Part shown: one piece after another, positions 6,546 through 13,658 of the stretch | Numbering within the stretch: position 1 is the stretch's first letter | Layout: every line of letters begins with the position of its first letter | DNA from: Ruminococcaceae bacterium UBA7212 | GTDB lineage: Bacteria; Bacillota; Clostridia; Oscillospirales; Acutalibacteraceae | Assembly (NCBI GenBank): GCA_002490525.1 | Contig: DKUE01000020.1 | Span: 1-31,736 of the forward strand | Length of the DNA stretch: 31,736 nucleotides | Direction of reading: 5' to 3' | Notes under the pieces: model-generated | Told to the model about the DNA's origin: nothing | The model's input: the letters and a program-made list of their open reading frames with translations, nothing else | Database searches by the model: none | Made by a program: the position numbers and the translations under genes

Positions 6546-8375
6546 TTACTTTTTGCGCGGCACAAGGATATTTTCGTTATAGAATTTACTGCGGTTTTCA
6601 AGCGCATCATTGACATAGTCAATACCGTCACGCTCAAACAATGTTTTTTCATCGGAGAATAGATTTGCACCGATACCCAGGCGGTTGCCTTCAATCTCTA
6701 CGCCGATACTCGCGAGAATCGTGGGGAACATGTCAAAGTTTGCCCAATCGCGGTTATGCAGGCGGGTGCTGTTTACACCCTGCACGCTCGGTGCCGGATT
6801 CAGAATCAGATTAAAGCAGGTGCGTTTGTAATTAGGGTCAAAGCCCTCGAAAAATTTCTGATCCATGCTCAAATGGTCACCGATGAGTACAATGGTCGTA
6901 TTCTCATAAAACGGCTGCTGCTGAATCCAACGGACAAATTTTACGGTTTGCTCTTGACTGTACAAAATGACATTCGCGTAAGGGCTTTCATACGGTGTAG
7001 GCATCCCGGGGGTCTGATATCCGTCGGGGAAATGCGTGTCTGCGGTTTCCATGCAGAAGTGGAAGGGTTTGCCGGTTTCCGAAAGACGCGTCAATTCCTG
7101 TTTTGCAAATTCATACAGCTTTTCATCCTCATACCCCCACCAAACGGAGTAGTCCTCGGGAATCCATCCTTTGGCCTTTACGCCTCTCCAGTCAAGCAGA
7201 TTAAAATTGCCGTGTGAGGTATAATAGAAATTCAGTCCGCCGAAGTTTGCGTCCGAACCGAGCATTAAGGTTTGCTCGTAGCCCTGTTCGTTTAAAATGT
7301 CACCCAAAGCGGTGGCACCGGGCAGGAAATTGTTTTCCGCACCGTACGCATTGCCGTCCACCGGCACTTTCATCGGCAGACCCGTACCCATATTTACCAT
7401 AGAGGCAACTGACCAGTGTCCGCCGGTAGTCCAGGGCGGACCGCCGAACCCGTCTGATAAATGGGAGAAACTGTAGCCTTCTTTGGAGAGCTCTGCCAAA
7501 TCGGGCATCAGATTTTCTTCCATATAGCCGCCGAGCTCTTTGGAAAAATACGTGTTTTCCATAGATTCGAGATAGATATGAATCAGATTGCGTTTTTTCT
7601 CGGGAAATACAAGCTTTGTTGTGTTCGGGTCGGCATAATTTTCTTCAATATAGGGGGAGTCTGAGACATATGCGGCATACAGCTTCTGAAGCTGAAATTT
7701 CTGTACGCCGAACGTGACACCGCCCGCAAGCATGGCGATTGCCAAAACCAAACTGACAATTCGGCGCGCAAGTCCCGAAAAGACAGTGTGTTTCTTTTCA
7801 TGCAGGCAGTATTGCAGTTTGCGGGGCGAAAATACAAACAGACAGAATAGGCTTGTTAAGAGAGCTGTCTGTAAAACAGGACCTGTAAACAGAGTGTCCA
7901 TAACTTCAGAGCTTGTTCCTTCAATCGGGGAATTTAAATTGATAAGCATTTGGTCCGGTGTCATATCGCCGAAGGTATCTTTTCCCCAGAAGGTGCCTGT
8001 TAAAGCCGCTGTGCCGAGTGCAAAAAACACTGTGGATACAATACGGACGGTCATAGCGCCTGCCTTGTGCTTCGGCTCTGTGCGTGAGAAGGCGAATACG
8101 CCTTCTGCTATGCCGCGCAGGAACAAGCCGACTGCACCGACGGCAAGCACAACGGCAAAAAATTTAAACGGATACAAAGTACTGTGGAGTTCCGAATGGA
8201 ACAGCGCGACAGTTTTAAATACATATTGCATCAAGGCGAGTGCGGTAAGCACGGAAAGAATCGTATCGCGAAATACCGTGTGCACACATACCGATGCTTT
8301 TCGTTGGCGCGTCAGCAAAAAAATATCTGCTGTACTAATCAGAAGTCCGGCAAGAATGCCGCAGAACCAAAACAT
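6546..8375 (-). CDS. LtaS/OpgB-like sulfatase-fold membrane phosphotransferase
   Basis: A 609-residue protein with about five hydrophobic N-terminal segments (residues 1-200) followed by an extracellular alkaline-phosphatase/sulfatase domain. Such enzymes move glycerol-phosphate from phosphatidylglycerol to lipoteichoic acid or related glycans. The metal-site motifs are visible: NLIHIYLESMENTYF (opening Glu), the nucleophile region GPPWTTGGHWSVASMVNMGTG, ETADTHFPDG and VLIGDHLSMD. Aligned by eye on OpgB-type W-T-x-A-x-M-V, the position usually Thr is Ser322, while TT precede it at 316-317. The start at 8373-8375 has AGGAG 6 bases upstream; a longer frame to 8450 would cross the promoter. It is monocistronic between its promoter and the shared terminator. 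Whether it makes LTA or another polyglycerol-phosphate is not shown. Confidence 0.88.
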   Translation of the reverse strand: MFWFCGILAGLLISTADIFLLTRQRKASVCVHTVFRDTILSVLTALALMQYVFKTVALFHSELHSTLYPFKFFAVVLAVGAVGLFLRGIAEGVFAFSRTEPKHKAGAMTVRIVSTVFFALGTAALTGTFWGKDTFGDMTPDQMLINLNSPIEGTSSEVMDTLFTGPVLQTALLTSLFCLFVFSPRKLQYCLHEKKHTVFSGLARRIVSLVLAIAMLAGGVTFGVQKFQLQKLYAAYVSDSPYIEENYADPNTTKLVFPEKKRNLIHIYLESMENTYFSKELGGYMEENLMPDLAELSKEGYSFSHLSDGFGGPPWTTGGHWSVASMVNMGTGLPMKVPVDGNAYGAENNFLPGATALGDILNEQGYEQTLMLGSDANFGGLNFYYTSHGNFNLLDWRGVKAKGWIPEDYSVWWGYEDEKLYEFAKQELTRLSETGKPFHFCMETADTHFPDGYQTPGMPTPYESPYANVILYSQEQTVKFVRWIQQQPFYENTTIVLIGDHLSMDQKFFEGFDPNYKRTCFNLILNPAPSVQGVNSTRLHNRDWANFDMFPTILASIGVEIEGNRLGIGANLFSDEKTLFERDGIDYVNDALENRSKFYNENILVPRKK

Positions 8376-8430
8376 ATTTTCTCCTCTTCTTTCAGCTGAA
8401 TTTGATGAAAACGTGCTCCATCTAAAAGAG

Positions 8431-8459
8431 ATTTTACCATATCTGTGCAAAATTTACAA
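8431..8459 (-). promoter_or_regulatory. Promoter of the LtaS-like gene
   Basis: Reading the minus strand: TTGTAA (8459-8454), a 17-base spacer and TAAAAT (8436-8431), the last preceded by TGG, an extended -10. It lies about 55 bases before the start codon. Confidence 0.75.
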
Positions 8460-8489
8460 TAGGCGGCTGTTATGGTTCTGCAAAAACAG

Positions 8490-8522
8490 CACACTCGGCA
8501 GATTTTCGGTCTGCCGAGTGTG
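8490..8522 (-). terminator. Terminator of the sigma/anti-sigma/dockerin operon
   Basis: A perfect 13-bp stem (8490-8502 with 8510-8522) around a 7-base loop. On the minus strand it is followed by GCTGTTTTTGC, with the T-run at 8486-8482. It ends transcription from 8579 before the LtaS-like promoter. Confidence 0.82.
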
Positions 8523-8578
8523 TCTTTAGAGGAATAGTATCATTCGATACAACTTCATGAAAAAGTCAGGAGAATTGT

Positions 8579-10843
8579 TTACACTAATCCGCTGAGTTTT
8601 AAATCCAAAATTGCGGCGTCAAATGCATCTACAGCGCCGTCACTGTTTATATCGGCAGCCGCCAGGATGTATGGGTCGTCTGTAACATAGCTTCCGATAG
8701 ACAGGGATGTGATGAGCGCGTAGTCTGTCAGCGCCAGCTGTCCGTCACCGTCAATATCACCGGGTAATGTCACTTCAGGCGTTCCTGAGGGGGTTTCCAA
8801 AATGGTGAAGCTGAGGGTTGTGCTGCCTTTAAAGTTTCCGATACCTGTAATGGCGACTGTGGCTGTTCCGGGTTTCGTGTTGTTTTCGTATGTGACTGTG
8901 TAGTCGATGTCTTTTTGCAGAATGTAACTGCCGCAGCTGAGCGCCAATTCAGGTTCCGTACCGTTTGCGTTTACGGTTTGCGGCAGAATGTTGCTGATTT
9001 GTACATCGGAGAGGTCGCGGCGAAGAATGGCGAATTTTGCGAGCGCGGCGAAGATGCTGTAGTTGCCTTTGCCGAGTACGGTGATGCTTGCAGTGCCGGC
9101 TTCGATGTTATCCTTATAGAACACTTCGTAATCTACGTCGCGGGTAAGCTTTTTACCGCTTGCCGTTACTGTGAATTCGGGTTCAATCGCTTTCCCCGTA
9201 TAGGTTTGGTTTGAAATTGCGGAAATCACCATGGTGGTGACGGGAATGTTGTTTTTCACAGCATATCTGTAAGCACCGCAGTCCGCATTCGGAACAATGA
9301 TGGTCAGATTCTCACAGCCTTGAAATGCGGTATCGCTGATGTTTTCCTCTGCAATGTTATCGGAAATATAGGCGGTTGTGAGATTTTTGCAGTTTGCAAA
9401 GGCGAGATTGTCGATTTTACCGACGGAACTGCCGAGCATAACGGTTTTCAGAGAGTCCGTATTTTCAAACGCCGATGCGGAAACGGTGGATTTTGTGCTT
9501 ACTGCGTCCGTATCTGCCAAGAAGCGTTTTGCCGCGTAGCTTTGCACCTCTTCTGCTGTGTCTGCCGTATCGCGGTAAATAACTTCGGAAAGGTTGGTAC
9601 AGTCGTCAAATGCGGTTGCATCCAGTGAAAGCACATTTGTCAGGTCAATTGATTCAATCGTAGAGCAGTTGCCGAATGCCAAGGCGGCAAGATAGTCCAC
9701 TTTGCCGAACGTGACATTTTTCAGGGCTGCACAGTCCTTAAAGCATTGCTCGGGCAGTTCCTTATAGGTGGAATTGCGGTCAAATCCGACGGTGGCAAGG
9801 TTACGGCAGTGCCAAAATGCCTTTTGACCGATAACAGTCACATTTTTCGGAATGTAAATGCTTGTAAGCCCGGTGTTGTAGAACGCCGCGTAGCAAATAG
9901 AAGTTACACTTGCGGGAATCACAACGCTTTTGAGCGGATTGTTCGAACCAAAGTCTGTCCAGTCGGGAAGCGTTACAAGACCGTTGCCGTTGTCATCCAT
10001 CAGGTCGATTGTCTTGCCGAATAAGCTGAAGGATGCGGGCGGCATATGGAATCCGCCGAACGAGTTGTAGAAATTGCGCACGGTCAACGGGATGATGTAT
10101 GTATGCATCTGTTTGCCGCTGGGGTAGCAGTACATTTCCGTCATATCCTCGTTAAACAGGACGCCGCCGTAAGAACGTAAATAGGGATTTTTGCTATCTA
10201 CCGTAATTTTGGTCAGATTCAGACAGTTCATAGCGATATTGCGTTCGCTTTCCGTGGAACTGTAAGGCTTCAGCAGGCTGTCCACGAACACAGCGTAAGA
10301 GGGCAGTACGGTTTTTACAATCGTGTTCCACGGTTTTCCGGTTTGCACGGATACAGGTTTTACGTTTTTGCCGAGATGCAGAGAGGTGATTTCCGTCATG
10401 GAAAATGCACCCGCGCCGATTTCGGTGACGGCTTCGGGAAGAACCAAATTGCCTGAAAGAGCTGTATCCACAAACGCATATGCGCCGATGTAGGTCAGAT
10501 TTTCAAGGTCTGCCAAGTTGATAATGATGTCGGTTGCCCCCATAAATGCCATTATACCGATTTTGGTAATGGTTTTCGGCAGTTGAACGTTTTTTAATTT
10601 GACCACTGCGAATGCAGCGTCGCCTATGACGGTTACAGGTTTTCCGTCAATTTCCGCAGGTACGGTAACCGTTTCGTCAGCGCCTGTGTATCTAGTAATT
10701 GTGATTTCGCCGTTTATAATCTTATACTCTAAATTGTTGTAGGTGGGTGTTGCGGCGAAAGCTACTGTGGGTACCGCCGCCGGCAGCAGAACTGCACTCA
10801 ACACAATGGATAAAAGCTTGTAAATGCGGTTAGACTTTTTCAT
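8579..10843 (-). CDS. Secreted BspA-like leucine-rich repeat protein with Ig-like repeats and C-terminal dockerin
   Basis: A 754-residue secreted protein. A signal peptide spans about residues 1-30 (MKKSNRIYKLLSIVLSAVLL, then ...VAFA before ATPTY). Residues about 40-545 are BspA/LRR_5 repeats, seen as repeated blocks such as VTVIGDAAFA, ITKIGIMAFMG, VTVIGQKAFWHC and VGKIDNLAFANC. Two tandem Ig-like modules follow (opening ISNQTYTGKAIEPEF and ISNILPQTVNANGTEPEL, each ending near GKGNY or GIGNFKG). Residues 695-754 form a type I dockerin with two calcium loops, DIDGDGQLALTD and DINSDGAVDAFD. Dockerins bind cohesins, so the protein may be docked on a cell-surface scaffold. BspA repeats often mediate adhesion. 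The start has AAGGAGG about 9 bases upstream. Its ATG is one base after the anti-sigma-like gene's TAA, so translation is coupled. Confidence 0.9.
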   Translation of the reverse strand: MKKSNRIYKLLSIVLSAVLLPAAVPTVAFAATPTYNNLEYKIINGEITITRYTGADETVTVPAEIDGKPVTVIGDAAFAVVKLKNVQLPKTITKIGIMAFMGATDIIINLADLENLTYIGAYAFVDTALSGNLVLPEAVTEIGAGAFSMTEITSLHLGKNVKPVSVQTGKPWNTIVKTVLPSYAVFVDSLLKPYSSTESERNIAMNCLNLTKITVDSKNPYLRSYGGVLFNEDMTEMYCYPSGKQMHTYIIPLTVRNFYNSFGGFHMPPASFSLFGKTIDLMDDNGNGLVTLPDWTDFGSNNPLKSVVIPASVTSICYAAFYNTGLTSIYIPKNVTVIGQKAFWHCRNLATVGFDRNSTYKELPEQCFKDCAALKNVTFGKVDYLAALAFGNCSTIESIDLTNVLSLDATAFDDCTNLSEVIYRDTADTAEEVQSYAAKRFLADTDAVSTKSTVSASAFENTDSLKTVMLGSSVGKIDNLAFANCKNLTTAYISDNIAEENISDTAFQGCENLTIIVPNADCGAYRYAVKNNIPVTTMVISAISNQTYTGKAIEPEFTVTASGKKLTRDVDYEVFYKDNIEAGTASITVLGKGNYSIFAALAKFAILRRDLSDVQISNILPQTVNANGTEPELALSCGSYILQKDIDYTVTYENNTKPGTATVAITGIGNFKGSTTLSFTILETPSGTPEVTLPGDIDGDGQLALTDYALITSLSIGSYVTDDPYILAAADINSDGAVDAFDAAILDLKLSGLV

Positions 10844-10844
10844 A

Positions 10845-11912
10845 TTATTGCGCCTCCTTGGTGAGAATGAATGAAAATGCACGGTCTTCATAGGTAACGG
10901 TTACAAGTGCTTTGTTTTCGAGTCCCATGAAATCTTTTTCTACCGTGATTTCACAAGCGTTCAGCGGAATTGCTTCTTCACTGCTGTCGGAATAGACTGC
11001 CGTGACGGTCATGCCGCTGAAGTCCAAATCGTCAAAGGATTCCACAGTGAATGTGAAATTGTCAGAGAATGTGCCGTAGATGGAGTTCAGAATTTTGGTG
11101 TCCCGTTCGGCATCTACCGTCACCGTGTAACTGAAAGAAAGTCCTTTGTAAAATACGGTCACGTTGTAGCTGCCGGGATCGCGGGAGAACCCGCGTTCCG
11201 TGGTAACGCTGCAATCAGACAGTGCAATTTCCGTTTCATTGCCGTTTGCCATAACCGCCATAACGCGCACGCCGCGCATATCCAGCGCTTCACCGATTTT
11301 GTACTCGGTTTTGAGTGATTCGGGGAAAATCCCGTAAATGCGGTTCGGAAGCTGTTCGGCTGTTGTTTTGACCGCGGACGGCTTTTTTTGTGTAACCGCT
11401 TCGGTCGTTTCGGCGGCAGTCGATTCGGCTGAAGTCTCCTCCGCCGGAGGAGTGGTGAGAACGGGGGAGGAAACTTCTGTCGGGTCGGTTAAATCGGTCG
11501 TCCCCTCAACGGTGAATATGGCGGCAAGCTTATTGCCGATTTGTTTTGAGAGAGAGGCACCTGTTTCGGTCTGGAAATACATGCCGCCGACCGCGAGGAG
11601 CAGTGCGGCACAGGCACAAATTGCAGTGAGTTTTTTGTATTTGCCTGTGCTTTTTGCGGAACGTTTTTGTATGGCTTTGAGGAATTTATCCTGCGAGAGT
11701 AAAACGGTCAGGATGTTCTGCGAAACGCCGTTTTCTTTTTGGAGCGTTTCCAGTGCGTCTGTGCACGCATCGATGAAATCACAGTCCATTAAGTCGCCCT
11801 TTTGGAGTTCTTCGTCAATGGCATCGTTTAAAAACGCGGAAAGCTCTTCGAATGTTTGTCTGTCCTGAAAAACAGACAGTAAAACGGCTTCGTTTACATA
11901 CAATTTTTCCAA
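10845..11912 (-). CDS. Membrane anti-sigma-factor-like protein with Ig-like ectodomain
   Basis: A 355-residue single-pass protein. Residues 1-91 are an acidic, helical, presumably cytoplasmic domain. A TM helix (LTAICACAALLLAVGGMYF) spans about 95-113, then a Thr/Ser/Pro/Glu-rich linker to about 190. Two Ig-like bacterial domains follow, each with the pattern '(N)xIYGxF ... L(D/F)xxGxxVxAVxxxGxE/SxEx(A/I)PLxxC', starting at NRIYGIFPESL and LNSIYGTFSDN. The N-terminal domain lacks the H-x3-C-x2-C zinc motif of ZAS anti-sigma factors. The role is inferred from position: its TTG start (11910-11912) lies one base after the ECF sigma TGA and its own TAA one base before the dockerin gene's ATG. The start has AAGGAGG 8 bases upstream. 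The ectodomain could sense an extracellular ligand and release the sigma factor. Confidence 0.72.
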   Translation of the reverse strand: MEKLYVNEAVLLSVFQDRQTFEELSAFLNDAIDEELQKGDLMDCDFIDACTDALETLQKENGVSQNILTVLLSQDKFLKAIQKRSAKSTGKYKKLTAICACAALLLAVGGMYFQTETGASLSKQIGNKLAAIFTVEGTTDLTDPTEVSSPVLTTPPAEETSAESTAAETTEAVTQKKPSAVKTTAEQLPNRIYGIFPESLKTEYKIGEALDMRGVRVMAVMANGNETEIALSDCSVTTERGFSRDPGSYNVTVFYKGLSFSYTVTVDAERDTKILNSIYGTFSDNFTFTVESFDDLDFSGMTVTAVYSDSSEEAIPLNACEITVEKDFMGLENKALVTVTYEDRAFSFILTKEAQ

Positions 11913-11913
11913 C

Positions 11914-12462
11914 TCAAATCCCTCCTTTTCTGTGAGATTGAATGGTATCGGTTAGTTTGTCTTTTATCTGACTTCGCAATCGGGATGTCCGCTTTGCCGT
12001 CGCCGTAGGAGAAATACCGAGTAGATCGGCAATTTCGGAAAGCGGCCTTCGCTCTATGTATTTCAGTCTGTAAAGTGTTTGCTCTTCCTGCGAGAGGGAG
12101 TCGATTAACACTGCGGCGAGTTTGTCATAATCCAAATCGGAAGTATCGAAAGGCAGGGGAGCTGCGGAAAGGTTTTCTGCATCTTCCAACGGTACGGTGC
12201 GGTTTCGTGTGCGCGTGTACTGTTCGATTGCCTGCTTCAAAAAATTATCGGTGGTCCGGTAGAGAAAGGCGCGCGGGTTTTGAAACTCTTCGCCCGAAAG
12301 CAGTTTGTTGTAATATACCAAAAATGCTTCCTGTACGCAGTCATCCGCCGACACTGCGGCATCGCCCATTCGGACTCTGCAATATTTGATTAAAGGCATG
12401 AAACACAGCTCGTAAGCGTTTTTCAGTGCTTCATCCGCCTGATGTTTTACAGCGCTGTTCAA
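11914..12462 (-). CDS. ECF-type RNA polymerase sigma factor
   Basis: A 182-residue sigma-70 family extracytoplasmic-function factor. Region 2 is visible as ADDCVQEAFLVYYNKLLSG followed by NPRAFLYRTTDNFL, containing the core-binding and -10-recognition helices. After a short linker, region 4 is SLSQEEQTLYRLKYIERRPL followed by SEIADLLGISPTATAKRTSR, the helix-turn-helix that reads the -35. There is no C-terminal extension. The start is taken as TTG at 12460-12462 because GGGAGGAG sits about 8 bases upstream and family homology starts there; the same frame stays open to 12684 but that stretch crosses a terminator and shows no sigma-like sequence. It heads the three-gene module with the anti-sigma-like and dockerin-LRR genes, and a likely self-recognised promoter lies directly upstream. 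Confidence 0.9.
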   Translation of the reverse strand: MNSAVKHQADEALKNAYELCFMPLIKYCRVRMGDAAVSADDCVQEAFLVYYNKLLSGEEFQNPRAFLYRTTDNFLKQAIEQYTRTRNRTVPLEDAENLSAAPLPFDTSDLDYDKLAAVLIDSLSQEEQTLYRLKYIERRPLSEIADLLGISPTATAKRTSRLRSQIKDKLTDTIQSHRKGGI

Positions 12463-12486
12463 CGGATTCTCCTCCCTTTCGTTTAG

Positions 12487-12513
12487 TAGTCGCGGAAAAT
12501 GCAAAATATGACA
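12487..12513 (-). promoter_or_regulatory. Probable ECF-sigma autoregulatory promoter
   Basis: On the minus strand TGTCAT (12513-12508) and CGACTA (12492-12487) are separated by 15 bases, the spacing of ECF promoters, with no good sigma-A -10 at this place. The predicted start falls a few bases before the GGGAGG ribosome site, leaving a very short leader. An alternative sigma-A reading (TTGAAA, 17 bases, TCATAT just upstream) is weaker. Self-recognition is inference from position. Confidence 0.5.
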
Positions 12514-12602
12514 TGAAAAAATGCTTTTTTTCAAATTTTTTGAAAATATTGTTCGAGTTCTCTTTGAATGAGATGCTTTATCACAAAAAGATGCGCAAAA
12601 AG

Positions 12603-12623
12603 AAAAAAATCCCCGCAAAGGGG
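12603..12623 (-). terminator. Terminator of the phoH-recO operon
   Basis: On the minus strand CCCC-TTTGC-GGGG (12623-12611) is followed by ATTTTTTTC. It lies 110 bases beyond the recO stop and upstream of the ECF promoter. The stem is short but GC-only and the T-tract is strong. Confidence 0.72.
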
Positions 12624-12645
12624 AAAGGAATATTTCGTATAAATC

Positions 12646-12675
12646 TGTCATTCTGAGCCGTGGGCGAAGAATCTC
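12646..12675. repeat. TGTCATTCTGAGC-type dispersed repeat
   Basis: TGTCATTCTGAGC followed after a few bases by GCGAAGAATCTC, between recO and its terminator. This matches my recollection of a short intergenic repeat common in many bacterial genomes (TGTCATTCTGAGCGAAGCGAAGAATC type). A second, shortened, palindromic copy is at 28452-28480. Other copies cannot be checked from this window. Confidence 0.6.
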
Positions 12676-12732
12676 ATATCGCACAAAGTGGATTTGTCCC
12701 GATTAAGATTTTGCAGGGCGCAGAAAAATGCC

Positions 12733-13479
12733 TTATCCCAACGCCTGCACGGAATTGTAAAATTCCAAGGTTTTGAATCTGCGCTCAGCTTTGCGCAGTA
12801 AATAGGTTTCCGTAATATAAGAAAGCTCATCCAAAAGTGCGGAATCCAGCTTGAAATTATAAAGCGACTTTATTTCCGAAAAAATGATGTGCCGCATAGC
12901 ACTGACAAGTCCGAGCGGCAGAGCAAACGGGGCAGAAGCAGGTGCACAGTTGTCACAGTATAAAAGACCGTGCTCCATATCAAAATACATGGTGGTACTT
13001 TCAAAACAGCCGCAGCGGTCGCATGCGACTAAATTCGGCGCATAGCCCGAAAGAGAGAGCAGTCGCAGTTCGGTAACGGATTTCAGCTGCTTCGGCGGAT
13101 ATGTATCATTACAGAGAAAATACAGCGAATTTAAAATAATCCGCAGGTTTTCTTTTGCATTTTCTTCTTCGGGAGAAAATGCAAATCCCAGCTCCAGCAG
13201 ATATTCTGCAAGCGCGAGACGGTCCAAGCTGTCACGCAGTTTGAAAAACATTTCAATCGGACGTGCCTCGTCAATAATATAGCTGTCTTTGGTTTTGGCA
13301 AGTGTCAGTTCCGCATAACAGAATTTTGAGGTCGCCGCCGCCTTTTTGCTTTTGACGGATTTTGCGCCGTGCACAAAAGCGCGCAGAGTGCCGCGGGCTT
13401 CCGTCAGTACGGTGACAAGCTTGTCCCGCTCACCGATATTCTGTTCCTTGAGAATCAATCCCCGTGTTTTCAGGTGCAT
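12733..13479 (-). CDS. recO: DNA repair protein RecO
   Basis: A 248-residue RecO, which with RecR helps load RecA on SSB-coated single-stranded DNA at gaps in the RecFOR pathway. The N-terminal OB fold starts with KTRGLILKEQNIGERDKLV. The C-terminal domain carries a zinc finger of four Cys, C153-x2-C156 and C175-x2-C178 (ACDRCGC, YCDNCAP), as in many Gram-positive RecO proteins. Length is typical. The ATG has GAGG about 10 bases upstream and lies inside the end of yqzL, with 50 bases of overlap, which suggests translational coupling. It is the last gene of the operon, followed by a repeat and a terminator. Confidence 0.93.
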   Translation of the reverse strand: MHLKTRGLILKEQNIGERDKLVTVLTEARGTLRAFVHGAKSVKSKKAAATSKFCYAELTLAKTKDSYIIDEARPIEMFFKLRDSLDRLALAEYLLELGFAFSPEEENAKENLRIILNSLYFLCNDTYPPKQLKSVTELRLLSLSGYAPNLVACDRCGCFESTTMYFDMEHGLLYCDNCAPASAPFALPLGLVSAMRHIIFSEIKSLYNFKLDSALLDELSYITETYLLRKAERRFKTLEFYNSVQALG

Positions 13480-13609
13480 AGGGTTTTACCTCGGCTGTAT
13501 CGTTTTGCAGTTCGGGACGGTGCGCACAAAATGCCAGATAATCTTCTATACTGCCGCTTTTTGTGAAAACATCCCAATAATTTATATCCAAAAGAAACAC
13601 CGCTTTCAT
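13430..13609 (-). CDS. yqzL: YqzL-like small protein
   Basis: A 59-residue protein recognised by the short YqzL-type core: YWDVFTKSGSIEDYLAFCAH fits the family pattern 'W-x-x-F-x-x-T/S-G-x-I-x-x-Y-L'. Its position between era and recO is the conserved one in Bacillus and relatives. Function is unknown. The start is uncertain: the ATG at 13607-13609 puts the core near the N-terminus as usual but has no clear ribosome site, while an in-frame TTG at 13649-13651 has a weak AGG before it. The C-terminus runs 50 bases into recO and is longer than in homologues I recall, so the tail may be poorly constrained. Confidence 0.68.
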   Translation of the reverse strand: MKAVFLLDINYWDVFTKSGSIEDYLAFCAHRPELQNDTAEVKPYAPENTGIDSQGTEYR

Positions 13610-13658
13610 GGAGAATCTTGTACAATTAAGATAGCCCGAAGAAAGCGGCAAATACCTG

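Noticed and set aside
7714..8529. 271-residue open frame on the plus strand opposite the LtaS-like gene
   Set aside because: It is antisense to a well-supported gene, has a low-complexity Thr/Ser/Asn-rich translation, no ribosome site and crosses both the promoter and a terminator.
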